The notes: generated by a model from the sequence alone, not told the origin. A stretch of DNA of 64,000 nucleotides from Basidiobolus meristosporus CBS 931.73 (GCA_002104905.1 MCFE01000248.1:1-64000); one strand, 5' to 3'; positions 1-11,303 are shown, counted from the first letter of the stretch. A program made the numbers and translations.

Positions 1-265
1 TATTGCACTCAGTATCAATCAAGTGCAAACATTTCCAATATATCTGATAGCAAATATTACATACAACCAATAAGCAAGTGCTACTTTGAAGGTATGTTTG
101 ACTATGCCTTTGCCTTGGCATTAGATGGATTTGCATTAAACAGGTACTCTACCAGCAAACCCTGCTTGCCACTGATTTGAATTAACCTGAATCTGCTGCC
201 TGCCCTATTGTATCAGAGCAGAAATCTGATGGTGTCACACTGGTATCTGGCCCTAAATCACATAC
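1..265 (+). pseudogene. CACTA/Plavaka-type transposase core fragment
   Basis: Translating from about 83 gives one near-continuous frame with the pattern LDGF, then STSKPCLPLI, then INLNL, then RNLMV. This is the order seen in the catalytic region of CACTA/EnSpm-type (TNP_2/Transposase_21) transposases. One TGA interrupts it after PLI. The same segment occurs inverted at about 8085-8330 inside a longer copy. The fragment enters from the left window edge and similarity stops near 265. It is a dead remnant; the family assignment is by motif pattern only. Confidence 0.6.
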
Positions 266-470
266 ATGTGTAGATGGTACCTCAACTTTATTTATAATAC
301 CTACTAGGGCAGGTTATCATTGAATCTTACATTCATGTAGGTGCAATGTCTCAAATACAAGACTGTCTTAAATTTAGATGAATATTGACACAAAAATGAT
401 ATAATAGCAGTACATTGTGGAGTGTCAAACTGTTTGCCCCTTGAACAAAACCACTTTGATTCTACACCAT
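266..470 (+). pseudogene. CACTA-type transposase upstream fragment, out of order
   Basis: This stretch is the reverse complement of about 8985-9170, the segment just before the zinc-finger-like start of the longer transposase copy. Shared landmarks are a run reading CTTACATTCATGTAGGTGC and the run AAACTGTTTGCCCC. In the longer copy this segment lies upstream of the core, while here it follows the core (1-265). The order is therefore permuted, as expected if two truncated copies lie head to tail. Confidence 0.5.
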
Positions 471-519
471 TGTAGTGAGGTCATAGTGACACCCACTGAC
501 AGAGGTGCTCATTCCCATA

Positions 520-1532
520 TTTTCTACTTCCCTATTTGTTTACTACACTTATTTTAGTTTTATCCCATTTGTCTTACTTGATTGGTACTATCCCATAAGC
601 CAGCAGGTTATCACACCTGCTTACCTTATTGCATAAGTTACCCCTCACTTTATGTAAGATTACTAGCTGTAAGTGCTTCTATAATAGGCAAGTACCTGCA
701 CAAGTACCTGTGACACATGGTCAACCCATGGCACCATTCCTATCATTTCTATACCATATATGGTATCTTTATGTTATACACATTTCAGAGTACTGATTCC
801 TGATTGGTTGGATGTGCTGTGCCTCTTAGAACCTTCTGGCACCTACTTGGAACATTCTTACCTCATTCTGATGTCATTAAGATTTCTATTGATCTGCAAA
901 ACCTTCTGTAACACCATGATTAGTAATCACTTAGCCAATGAGAAAAGTACACAAGGGAGGCAACCCCTCAACAATAAATCATCATCCCATTTATCAATAT
1001 ACCAACTTGCTGATTAGTGTGATTATTGCTTCCTGAACTTCCAACCCCAGACCACAGGTCACTCCAGGAAACCACACTGACAGCCAACTGACCTTGGAGG
1101 CACTACTTGTGAGGAATACTCAGAGTAGGTATTGTTTATTATATTTGATTCTTTCCCAAGTTTGTTCTTGTACAGGCAAAGATACTTTTGTGTCTTTGTA
1201 ACTCTTGGCCACAGCTGCATTCTTATTAAGTCCCTGCTGGTGGAGTTTACAGTTCTTATGACTTTGGAAGCTTTAGTACATTGTCATTTCAAAGGATGCT
1301 AAACCCAGCACATACTATTGCTAAGGTGCCAACTAAATTGGGGATTGTAGCTCAATAGTTTTCTTTGACAAACTTGTGGCTTTTTTCCCCTTCACTTTAG
1401 TGTGTAGACAAAACCCAAGTATTCCTAGCAAGCTTTAGCTAGAGGTTATGGCACCCAGTGAACACCCCACACACAAAACACCTGAGAAGTGTTGGACCTA
1501 TCTCTCCCTTGGACTTATACCCTACCACACCA
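520..1532 (+). repeat. Diverged solo LTR related to the gag-protease element
   Basis: The stretch aligns by eye with the 804-bp LTRs at 40140 and 42953. It has the block AGGCAAGTACCTG...ACCTGTGACACATG, the palindrome ATACCATATATGGTAT, GATTCCTGATTGGTTG, an AATAAATCATC polyadenylation-type signal, and a 3' end beginning GAGGTTATGGCACCC and closing in CTACCACACC. Every CpG of the young LTR reads TG or CA here. It is longer than 804 bp, so it is either a variant or carries small insertions. No internal gag region follows. The left end is uncertain. Confidence 0.55.
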
Positions 1533-1689
1533 TAAGAGAAGTGAAAACAGAGCATGTGGCTATTATAGCAAGCCCCTCAGCTATGAAGCATGCAGCAATC
1601 AGGCCATACTTGTCACCTAGCACAAGCTGAGCTAGGAGAGCTTGTAATGCCTTAAGGGGCACCAGAGTCCATCAGGGAGAAGGAATATG

Positions 1690-2345
1690 TCTGCTAAATA
1701 CCAATAGGATTTTTGCAGATACTCACTATTTAATTTGATATTCACCTAAGCAAGAACCAGAGTGCACCAATAATGGGGACCAGCAACTAGCAGGGAGAAG
1801 GAATATATTGGCAGAATTCCAAGAGGTTTTTGTAGATATTCAAGAGTTATCCATGGCAAGAGTGGTAGCAACCAAGCATATGCTTGTAAGTTGTGTCTGT
1901 CACCAGCAATACAAGGTAAATGGCCACTTTGCAAGTATCACACTAAAAAGCCATAAAGTTTAGGTGATAGCAGTGTGTCAACTGCAGCAGGTGCATGCAT
2001 ATGTAGAGGTTAGTAAGAAGGAGGTCATAGTTTTTATCAATTCAGGCTATATGTGAAATACTCAAAGTTGTACCAAGTAGGCTAATAAAGATGGGTGATT
2101 ATTCAGTAAAATATTTGAATGGCACAAGGGGAGCTAGAAAAAGGAAATACTATTTGGAAAATTGGTATGAAAGCATTATACAAGACTAGCTGTTGGCCAC
2201 TGCACTGCTGTCATAATGCCTTTGGAGGCTCACAATGAGGCCATCAAGACACTTTTACAATCCCAACATAAGATTGTGTAGAGGGTTGTTGATGCCAAGC
2301 TGCCAGCATTATGACAGCCTGCTTGTTGGATCAGCTGATAGGATA
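1690..2345 (+). repeat. Unclassified repeat Y, copy 1
   Basis: The block starts with a partly duplicated segment containing GGGAGAAGGAATAT, carries decayed coding-like sequence (EVFADIQEL-type reading), and reaches a GGGGAGCTAGAAAAAGG block. Related copies lie at 4690-5215, 6060-6384 and 10725-10890. All have stops and frameshifts. I do not recognise the protein. The first 150 bases look internally duplicated because the GGGAGAAGGAATAT phrase occurs twice. It directly precedes repeat X, so X and Y may be parts of one old element. Confidence 0.5.
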
Positions 2346-2499
2346 GATGCAATGGCCCCACAAAATAAGGAAGTAGCACAGAAACAGGAGGAGTGAAGAA
2401 TACATTTAGTACAATCAGTATCCCATGTAGTGAATTCAGTATTATTACTGCAAAGAAGGAATTTGAGTAACTCAATGGCACAGCCAAGAATTGAGTCAT

Positions 2500-4290
2500 T
2501 TCCTAAAGTAACAACAGAGGAACACTATACAGTCTTTGAAGCACAAATACAGTGTCCAAGGATATAGCCTACAAAAAAATCTATCATAGCATGGGAAGGA
2601 GAGATTGTGGTGATTGTGCCAAAGCCTAAAAATCAAAAGATATTCAAAATGGGTGAAGCTGTTAAGTGCAATGATGAAGAGTGGGCTACTACTTAGGAGG
2701 CCATAAGATGTCTAGCACACAATTACCTTAAGGCCAGTATACCATGGGACCATCTGGAACTTAAGGTCAAGCAGAATGTGCTTTACATGTTCCATTGGCA
2801 TTATCCTGGACTCATATAAGCAAGTGGACTCTGGCTAGCATTAGCACACTGAAAAAGTATCTCAAAAATAGCGGTAACTATCAAAGGCAGAAGATCAAGG
2901 GTGCCATGGCCAAAAACCAGCAGCCTTGTCAAGAGCCTTTATAAGTAAGGCAAAAGCTCTAAACAAGTGTCAAAAGAACATATGGTAGCAGGCCAGATGT
3001 CAACAAGGGACAAGCAAGTCAGCGCAGGTACACCAGCATAATATTTATCAAGAAAGTGTGTAGCTCCATTCAAGAAGCTCTTGGTCAAAATAGCAATGAA
3101 TGACCTGACAGTGATGAGAACTAGCAGCTTCCTTGGGAGCTTGTCAGAATCAGGGCAAAGGAATTTCAGCTTGCTGGAAGAGGGCTGGTAAGGAACAAGA
3201 AGGCAGAAACATATTCTCCATTGCAGCATTTGACAAAGAGAAAACATAGCTCAACAAAAGAAGTACTCAGACAAAGCAGTAGTAGTTAAAGACCTGACAG
3301 TGATGAAGGAAAAGGTAAAGGGAAAAAGTTAACCCAAGCCAGAAACAGGCAAGTGCAAGAAAAAAGCAGCAGTTCCAGCCAATAGATGCCATAAGCCTAG
3401 TTGAAGTTCATCATAGCCAAGAAAAATTACCAAAAAGACAAAAGCTGTTTTTCCAGAGTTGCAAGTGCTACCAGTTGTGCTACAATCCAGTGAGATAAAT
3501 GAGCTTGCAGAGAAGAGCAGTTTGTCTACTGCAGCCTCCACATCCTCCATTGTAGACAGAGTGGAGTTTAAACTGACAGACAAAGCAACAAATCTAAGTA
3601 CTCAAAAGACTATTGCAATGAATATAGCGGAGTTTGGGACAACAACAGACACAGCAAATGGTTGCGGCACTTTTTCAAGAGCAGAGCTCATGGGTACACA
3701 CTTGAATGTTGCAGAGACTGGCAGTTGAAGTGCTACACCTTACAGTGCCAGCTGAAGACCAGGACATGTGGGAGCCAGTGATTGAACAATGGCCTAAAGC
3801 TGTGGGGCTACTGCCAAAGTCATGGGACAAGGTTATTTTGGCAAAAATCTTTATTGAATGGTATATTGTAATTGAGGTACTTGTTGACTGTGAGGTTAAG
3901 CTCAATTTTAGTGTTGGGTATAGGGTCTAGTATAGGTCAGTACAGCTTAAATTGACTTAAAACTGAAGATTCAAAGGAAAAAGCCAATTTTCAAGCATGA
4001 AAGTAAGAGAATTAGTTAGGTCAAGAAGTGAGGATGGTGAAAAAATAAGTTTGTATGCATATACATAAGATATTTAGTGCAGTCAGGAAGTGCAGAGAGG
4101 GAAAAAGAGATAACAGCCAATCCATGTACACAAGCTTAGGAGGTAATTAAGTGTCTTGGATCAAAAAGGGAGAGGATTAGCAGAGAATCAATCAAAAGCT
4201 ACTTATATAATGCTGTGATGAAGTACTTTGGCCAAGTTTTTTATGAAATATAGGGTGCAATTTTCTCTGGATGGTCTTTGAATGGTGCCC
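2500..4290 (+). repeat. Unclassified repeat X, copy 1, with decayed coding sequence
   Basis: This is colinear with 9200-10720. Shared phrases are TCAAGCAGAATGTGCTT...TGTTCCATTGGCATTATCCTGG (near 2770), CAAAAGCTGTTTTTCCAGAG (near 3440) and CAGCTGAAGACCAGGACATG (near 3755). Readable pieces include KQNVLYMFHWHYPG and a 74-residue open stretch at 3706-3930 with AEDQDMWEPVIEQW. Conservation of phrases between two decayed copies argues for a former gene, probably of a transposon. I do not recognise the family. Confidence 0.5.
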
Positions 4291-4640
4291 TAATGGCACC
4301 AATACCTTTTAGTCACAGGATTTAAGTTTTGTGATGGCCGTTTGATGGGATCATTGCAATTACTTTTCAAAGGGCATATCTCAATCTCATCCAGAATATT
4401 ACCTTGAAGTCTACCATGGATGTGATGAGTTAACACATGGATCATGACCAGGAATAGACAAAATGTACTGAAGACTGATATATGCATGGGGACACCTATG
4501 CCTTTGGCATTAAGAGACTTGACAGCCCCATTTTGTGAGCAATCAGTTATATAAAGCAAGATTGGGCAAGACACAATTTTTATTGCAACTACTCTGCCAA
4601 AGTATGCCAAATTTCTCCTGGATACAAGCCAATTTATTCA
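4290..4640. repeat. End block of repeat X with a conserved GTGATGGCC motif
   Basis: The block contains TTTTGTGATGGCCGTTTGA followed by GGGATCATTGCAATTA. Equivalent blocks occur near 10680 and 61930 with the same spacing, each preceded by an AGTCACAGGATTT- or AGTCATGGGATCT-like stretch. Part of it (4430-4510) is homologous, inverted, to about 6600-6700. A conserved non-coding end of a DNA transposon is a reasonable reading; terminal inverted repeats were not demonstrated. Confidence 0.4.
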
Positions 4641-4689
4641 CCATCAATATGGAAGTCATACAAGCAGGAAATGGAGCACACCTATAAGA

Positions 4690-5215
4690 GGGACTAGAGT
4701 CCAGTAGGGAGAAGCAGTATATTGCTCAAGCACCAAAAAGTATTTTGCAGATACTTAAGAGATATTCCAGGCAAACATTAAGGCAACCAGACATATGTCT
4801 GCAAGATATAAAAGTTATTAGCAATACAAGGTAAATTGCACCTCTGCAATGTGATACTGAAAAGCGGTAAAGTTGAGGTGTTAGATGTGTGTCAGTTGCA
4901 TTAGGCATGTGTAAATGCAGTGGTTAACAAGTGGGAAGCCATAGCTTGATTTGATTTAAACTACATGCAGAATATCTGCAGCTGTAGTGGTAAGCTAACA
5001 ACAAGGGGTGATTCTGCAGTGAAATATATGGGTGCTTCACGGGGAGATAGAAAAGAAATATCATATAGTAAACTGGTATGGTAGTGCTTGACAGAAGTCT
5101 GATGTAGGCTGCTGTACTGCTATTATAATGCCAAGAGTTGTTTATGAGAAGGCCATCAAAGCACCGCCAAGTTTCTTGCTGTATCAAGTAAGGGATGTAT
5201 TGGCTGGTTAGGCCT
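4690..5215 (+). repeat. Unclassified repeat Y, copy 2
   Basis: It follows the order of the copy at 1690-2345: GGGAGAAGCAGTATATTG, CAGCAATACAAGGTAAA-like, GATTCTGCAGTGAAATAT, GGGGAGATAGAAAAG, then GAGAAGGCCATCAAAGCAC. It is coding-like but full of stops. It sits directly downstream of the X end block, as Y also does at 10725. The product is unrecognised. Confidence 0.5.
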
Positions 5216-5354
5216 GATGAAGTCAATGTAGAACACTTTAAGACTGTCAAAATGACATGAAGTTGACAAAAGACCCTCTAAAAAAAGTCTAGTTTTTACC
5301 TTTACTTGGCAGTAAAACCAGCAAAACTCCATCACAATCCCATTATGGAAGTGT

Positions 5355-5850
5355 GTAGAGTGTTTACCTTACTTACTTCTCTTGCTTACTAAGTAAATAC
5401 CAATCATGGTACTCCACAAGGTTCTAGAGATTAATGGAGGTCTTAATGACATCAGAATGAGCTATGAGTGTTATAAACAGGCACCAAAAAGCTTTGAGAG
5501 GCATGGTACAGTCAGTTAATTAAAGATCAGTATTAAGAAGCCTGTGTAATATCAGCATATCCTATATAGGTTGTGAATTTCAGGGATGGTGACACAGTAT
5601 AGGCCATACTTTCATGGGCACTGGTGGAGTATTTGCCAAATATGAATGCACTGACATCCAGTAATCATACTCAAGTCAGTAATAACATATGCAATTAAAT
5701 AAGCAGGCGTGATTGTCAACTTCCTTACAGGATAGTACTGCTCAAGTAGTCAAGTATGACAAAAGTGAAATCTGGAAACAGTCAAATAGGGAAGTAGAAA
5801 TATGGGAGTGATCACATCTCTGAATAATTGGCATTATAACCTCATTACAG
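5355..5850 (-). repeat. Diverged LTR fragment (gag-protease element family), inverted
   Basis: The reverse complement resembles the 804-bp LTR family. Matching landmarks are ACAAGGTTCTAGA, a GATGTCATCAAGA-like block, the GATTCCTGATTGG-type block, and GGATGGTGACACAG, in the same order as the minus-strand LTR at 35658-36460. CpGs are lost. No internal sequence adjoins it, so it is read as an old solo or truncated LTR. The edges are approximate. Confidence 0.45.
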
Positions 5851-6059
5851 TCAACATATAAAGGGATTGGAATTTGCCCAAGAGTAGTGATATATTGGGC
5901 AAGTACCAGAGATTACATAGTGCTATTCAGAAGGTGTTAATTAAGTAAAGAAAAGTTTGGTTTGGTGCAACAAGCCACTATTTTTTATTAGGACTACTTT
6001 ACCAAAGTATGCTAGGTTGCACTTGGCCACAAGCCTGACTCTACACTATTTAATTTGAA

Positions 6060-6384
6060 ATTCACATAAACAAAAACCAGAGTGCACCAGTAATGGGGAC
6101 TAGCAACTAGCAGGGAGAAGGAATATATTGGCAAAATCCCAAGAGGTTTTTGCAGATATTCAAGAGTTATTCATGACAAAAGTGGTGGCAACCAAGCATC
6201 TGTTTGTAAATTGCATATCTTACCAGCAATACAAGGTATATGGCAACTTAGCAGGTATTACACTAAAAAGCTGTATAGTTGAGGTGATCAAAGTATGTCA
6301 CCTGCAGCTGGTGTATGTGTACTTAGTGGTTAATAAGCAGGAGGCCATAGTTCTCTTTGGCTCAGTAAACTTAGCACTGAATTA
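6060..6384 (+). repeat. Unclassified repeat Y, copy 3
   Basis: This is the best preserved Y copy, open for 85 codons from 6128 to 6385 (MAKSQEVFADIQELF...). It matches 1750-2040 closely, including AACCAGAGTGCACCA and GCAACTAGCAGGGAGAAGG. The protein-like stretch has no motif I recognise. The reading frame survives only here, so it may be chance or the least damaged remnant. Confidence 0.45.
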
Positions 6385-6480
6385 GCAACTTGTCTTTAAC
6401 ATCAAGGAAAATGCACTCAATGGCACTTTGTTTTTTCCTCCAATACTCCAAAGCTTCCTCTCCTACATTTTTTGTAGGCT
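6385..6480 (-). pseudogene. Copia-2 gag fragment
   Basis: On the minus strand this matches the Copia-2 gag segment that is better preserved at about 60465-60560, with the residues EEALEYQKKEQSAF and CICLNVKDKL. Only about 30 codons remain, joined directly to repeat Y on one side. It is a truncated relic of no function. Confidence 0.6.
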
Positions 6481-6839
6481 TTGCAATGTGATACCTGCAA
6501 AGTTGTGATATACCTAGTATTGCTGCTTACATATTCATCTTGCAAGGATATAATTAGTGCCACAGCTTTTGCAATTGATTACCCACACATTGAAGCTGCT
6601 TAGCTTCTTAATGCCATAGGCATGGGTGTCTCCAGGTGCACATCTGTCTTCAGTATTTTCCAACCCTGCCCAGCTGTCCTCCATGCATCAACTCATCACA
6701 TGCATGAAGGACTTGAAGGTAATATTATTGATGAGATTGGGATATGGTAGTACCTGCTACTTGACTTGTCTTCCTATCTCCTCCCACATCTGCTCCATAG
6801 GAAACTCCCAAAAGGTGAAGTAAGGTCCAGTGCTCTCAA

Positions 6840-9180
6840 CACACTAAGCAAGAGGGAGTAACAAATAGAGACAGTAGCAGCAGAGATCTACTTGTCCAGC
6901 TTTATGTTTGCAATATAGCTGTGTTACAAGTCTTGGTATAAGAGTTGTAGAGGAATAGGGAGTTTAGCTAGTATTGTATTCACTAAAACTTGAACCAATC
7001 TTTATTGAGGTTCCAGCAGCTCCTTATATACATTTTGCCAGATCAGTTGCTGACTAATTGTATTCCCTAATATAGGTTGTGGCTGATGACTCATTTGATT
7101 GCATCATCATCACCCAATAAGATCCTACTTAATATATCTATTTCTGTTGGATAAGGATCTGCTGATTCATTTGCTGACTAATGCTACTGATTTGATAGAT
7201 AATACTGATATACTGATAACCTAAACATATACTAATTGATTTGACTAAAAACTGATCTAACTCAACCATTCAAGCGGCATATCATAACAGCTGCTCATAT
7301 TCCATCACAAACTCTTTGCACAAACCTGTTGATGCATCACGTTGAAGTTGGTGATCCAGCTTTGGATATGTATTCTTACAATGTCCACATAAAACTCCCA
7401 ATGCTTCCCATGTACTCTTGGTAGTAATGGCTTCCAAAAGCCACTTGAATAAACACATATCCAGTTCATCCAGTCCTTGCACTTGTATTGTTGCATATGC
7501 ATATGAATGCTGATTGGAGCCTGTGAGAAGCACTCAGGGTAGCAGATACTCTGTAATATTTTGCCATTTCTTTCAAATTTCTTGGGTATCCCAAAGGGCT
7601 CATCTAGCTTGGAATGCCCCATCTAAAACTTGGTCATCAGTAGAGGGATATTGTTGAAAAGCAAGTGCATTACCTCTAGAGGAAAGCTTTTGCTCCAACA
7701 TATACCAACCATTTTAAGTATATCTGGTTTTCAATTAATTCCATATTCCAGCCAATGGCTTATAGTTTGCTCACTTTGCAGCAATTGCATGCTGACCTCT
7801 GTATGTTCTCTCTGTGGGAAGATGATGTCCTTAGTGTTGGTGTTTGGGTAATTATTGCATGTGTGAATTATGGAGTAAATCCCCTGGATCTCAAACATTT
7901 GACAGCAATACCATCCAAAGTGTCCAGAAATGCCAGCTATCTTGCTAATGACAAGGTATCTCCAATGCAGATAGTAATGCATGCTTTTACATGATGGCCA
8001 TTTACTGTTATCCTGCTGGAAAGCATACAAAATTTATCCAGCAATGGATACAAGTAGCTCTCCAAATTGGACAGTAATTAAGCAGATAACAGTGAGACTA
8101 CCATCAGATTTCCACTCCTATACCATAAGATATGCAGCAGATTCAGGTTAATGAGAATCAGTGGGTAGCAGGATTTGCTGGTAGAGTACATGTTTAACAA
8201 GAATCCATCAACTGCTCAGGCAAAGACATGGTCATACATACCTTCATAGTAGCCCTTGCTTCTTAGCTGTTTTAATGTTTGCCATTGAACATATCTGATA
8301 AGTTTGTTCTTGATTGATACTGAGTGCAGTACTTAGAAGCTTCACAATATTTGTTGGACTGCATGAGCTTCCTTAGACAGGATATTATTGGAATATATCT
8401 GGAGTCTGCGCAATGTTTTCCCCCAATGGTGTGGATTCCTGACAAGTTGACACCTTGCAACAATTGCAGTATCTGATGTGAACACCATGCAACTGTTTAT
8501 GCATAGTGGTATCAGGATGGTCTCTGGGTCATATGTTGCCAGCTGCATGATGATTTTCCATTTATACTCTGTACAAGTTAAGTTGCATCCTGGAAAGATT
8601 TTGGTTGCATGCAGGTACTATTATTAGGGGAGATAGGCTCACAATCCATCAGTAAAGCATCTTCTTCCAAGCCATCACTCTGCAATCATATTCCAAACAC
8701 TGAGGTGAGCCTAAAAGCATCACAAACTCACATGACTCAGTGTGCCCAAGGTGCCAAGTACAGCCAGATGCCATTGTAGAAGTATCAAGAGGCCGGAAAG
8801 ATATTGTTGGTACAGTAATGACCAATGAATGGTCAAATATGACTTGGGTGGCAAAAACTGGCTGTGATCCTTGTAATACTTCCTATGCCATCTGCATGCT
8901 TTATGGCTTAGAGGCTTGCCACAATAGCCACATGGTTTTTTTTCTCTTCTCTTACGTTGTTGAGTCAAAGTAGTCTTGTCCATGGGGCAAACAGTTTGAC
9001 CTTCAATAATGTAGTGATATTATATCACTTTTTGGTCAATACTCATGTGAACTTAAGACAGTCCTGTATTTGAGACATTGCACCTACATGAATGTAAGAT
9101 TCAATGATGACCCACCACAGTAAGCATGTTTCATAAAGTTGTGGTACTACATACACATGTATATGTAGCACCATTTCCCC
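6840..9180 (-). pseudogene. Decayed CACTA/Plavaka-type transposase
   Basis: Read from 9180 leftwards, the N-terminal part has a zinc-finger-like PCGYCGKPLSHKACRWHRK (near 8870-8930). A long frame around 8250-7890 then gives GYYEGMYDHVFA, VDGF, SCYPLILINLNL, NLESYLYPLLDKF and GHHVKACITICIGDTLSLAR, broken by three stops. Near 7500-7290 come ALGVLCGHCKN- and EYEQL-like pieces, and beyond the solo LTR come GPYFTFWEFPMEQ-like residues. This is the order of TNP_2/Transposase_21-type transposases of the CACTA superfamily, including fungal Plavaka. The copy is dead (stops, frameshifts, a solo LTR at 6922-7289). Family assignment is from motif pattern, not a search. Confidence 0.65.
6922..7289 (-). 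repeat. Solo LTR of Gypsy-1
   Basis: This is a 368-bp solo LTR, inverted relative to the LTR at 23359-23727. In minus-strand terms it starts TGTTATGATATGCC and ends ACTTGTAACA. It is flanked by GCTG on both sides (6918-6921 and 7290-7293), a 4-bp target-site duplication. It interrupts the decayed CACTA transposase, so it is younger than that transposon. It is the footprint left when LTR-LTR recombination removes the interior. Confidence 0.85.
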
Positions 9181-9199
9181 TTTGGTTTGACTAGCCTCC

Positions 9200-10720
9200 A
9201 TCTATATGCCACCAAAAAATAAAGCAAAGTTGTCTGGTTCCAAACCAAACCCAAATGCTAACAGCAGCAGAAGAACAGTAGGTTAACAGCTTGCTTTGAC
9301 ATTCAGTGCAACAAGTAGAACTACATCTAAAGAAGATCATGTTGATAGTGTACCTGCTGAAGGTGATAATGCAGAATCCTCAGGCTTTCTGCCCAGTAAG
9401 CAAATGAGAGTCTCTGTGGAGCTAAAAGCTGACTGTAATGCTCAGACAGTAAGTACAATAACACCAACCAGAAATAATGTTAATTTTAAGCTGTTGTTAA
9501 AAGTCAAAGGCCAGCATATCATGGAACCAACAAGAATTCAAGGCCTAGCAGAATGTGCTTGACTTGTTCCATGAACACTATCCTGGATCCAACAAGTGGC
9601 AAAGAAACATTTTGGCTCTGGGCATGTGCCTGCAATGGACAAGCAGGTAAAAGCAGATGCACCTGTGCAGCTTTCCTCACGGCAAGAACAACATACAGTG
9701 CAAAAGGTACTCAGTTATAGTAGGAGTCAAATGCCAGGCAGTAATAAAGGATATGGTAAGGAGAAAAAGTGTACCCACGCCAGAGACAGGGAAGTATTAG
9801 AAAAAGCTACAGTTCTTGCCAGTTATCACTGTTGGCCCAGAACAGGCTGAGTCCCATTGTAGCCAAGAGTAATTACCAGCAAGACCAAAGCTGTTTTCTC
9901 CAGAGTTGGCAGTGTAGCCAGTTTAGCTACACTCCTGTGAGATAGATGCATTTGCATAGAAATGCAATTTGTCTACCACTGCTTGATTGTCCTTCATTGT
10001 AGACAGAATAAGGATTCCACTGACAGAAAACACAGCAGCATCAAAAGCTCAAAAGACTCTTATAATGCCTGCAGTAGAATTTTGGAGCATTAATAGGCAC
10101 ACCAAGAGGTTGCAGTACTTTTTCAAGAGTAGTGCTCAAGAAAATGCACTTTAATATTACATGGACTTATTGCAAAGATGGGCAGATGGGGTGCTGGACC
10201 TGGCATGTAACAGCTGAAGATCAGGATGCATGGGAACCAGTAAATGAGCAGAGGCATAAAGCCATACAGCTCCCATCAAAGTCATAGAAATGTTACTTGT
10301 TGAGTAAAGGGCTGGGCTTAATGTTTGTGTTGCAAAAAGGTACTTTTATAGGTCAATTTAGTTTGTTATTGAGGTACAACTGAAGTTTCAATGAAAATAA
10401 ATTGATTATTTTAAGAAAAGTGGGAGAACTGGTTGAATCTGGATGTCCACAATATGGAAAAGAGGCAACAGTCAATCAATGTGTACAAATGTAGGAGAAT
10501 GAGTGTCTGAGATTAGTAAGTAAGAGAATTGGCAGAGGATTGATCAAAAGTCACTGATCTATTATTACAACAAAAAATTTTGATTAAGTTATTGTGAAAT
10601 CTAGGGTGCAATTTACCTCAATGCGCTTTGCACAGTGTTCTGATGGTATCAGTACCTCTTAGTTGCAGGACTTCAACTTTGTGATGGCCATTTGACAGGA
10701 TTATCACAGTTATTACTCAT
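9200..10720 (+). repeat. Unclassified repeat X, copy 2, with decayed coding sequence
   Basis: A start-like ATG at 9206 opens MPPKNKAKLSGSKPNPN, a basic N-terminus stopped after 26 codons. Further pieces are open at 9296-9562 and 9596-9850. The order of phrases matches copy 1 (2500-4290): GCAGAATGTGCTTGACTTG, the CAAAGCTGTTTTCTCCAGAG block, AGCTGAAGATCAGGATGCATGG, then the GTGATGGCC end block near 10680. A Lys/Asn/Ser-rich start suggests a nuclear transposon protein, but the family is unknown to me. Confidence 0.5.
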
Positions 10721-10724
10721 AGCA

Positions 10725-10890
10725 ATAGAAGTAGTGGGTAAGCATAAAAATTAGGGTGATTCAGCAGTGTGGTATCTGAATAGAGCAAGGGGAGATAGAA
10801 ACAGGAAGTAACAACTGGCAAACTGATACAGTAGCATTATACAGAACTAGCTGTGAGCTGCAGCACTGCAATTATATTGCCAGCTGATAT
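10725..10890 (+). repeat. Unclassified repeat Y, copy 4 (short)
   Basis: It matches 2090-2230 and 5010-5130: GGGTGATTCAGCAGTG, GCAAGGGGAGATAGAAAC, AACTGATACAGTAGC and CAGAACTAGCTGTGAGCTGC. It adjoins the X end block immediately, the same X-then-Y order as at 4290-5215. Confidence 0.45.
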
Positions 10891-10937
10891 CTGCCTTCAG
10901 GCTGCTAAAACAACCCCAGGCTTCTCTCCATTTATGG

Positions 10938-11303
10938 TGTTATAAGTGTTGATATAAGAGTTGTAGGGTATTAGGGAGTTTAGCTAGTATTATAATCACT
11001 AAAACTTGCTGATCTTTAATGAAGTTCCAGCAGCCCCTTATATACATTTTGCCAGATCAATTGCTGACTAATTGTATGTCTTAATGTGCGCTGTGGCTGA
11101 TGACTCATTTGATTGCATCATCATCACCCAATAAGATCCTACTTTATATATCTATTTCTGTCTGATAAGGATCTGCTGATTCATTTGCTGACTAATGCTA
11201 CTGATTTGATATATAATACTGATATACTGATAACCTAAACATATACTAATTGATTTGACTAAAAACAGAACTAACTCAAACATTCAAGCGGCAGATCATA
11301 AAA
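10938..11303 (-). repeat. Solo LTR of Gypsy-1, second copy
   Basis: About 366 bp, very similar to the solo LTR at 6922-7289 and inverted relative to the LTR at 23359. Flanks are ATGG (10934-10937) and ATGA (11304-11307), a 4-bp duplication with one change. The terminal base pair is mutated (ATAAAA where other copies have ATAACA). No interior remains. Confidence 0.75.

Noticed and set aside
4290-4610. Antisense open frame containing NCNDPIKRPSQN, echoed near 61922-62149
   Set aside because: It lies over the conserved end block of repeat X. The similarity is at DNA level and the frames differ beyond it.
7731-8030. A minus-strand frame with FQQDN, a word typical of Tc1/mariner transposases
   Set aside because: The overlapping frame gives a much longer run of CACTA-type motifs on both sides and no mariner motifs follow (no WP-SPDLNP). 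FQQDN is taken as chance.
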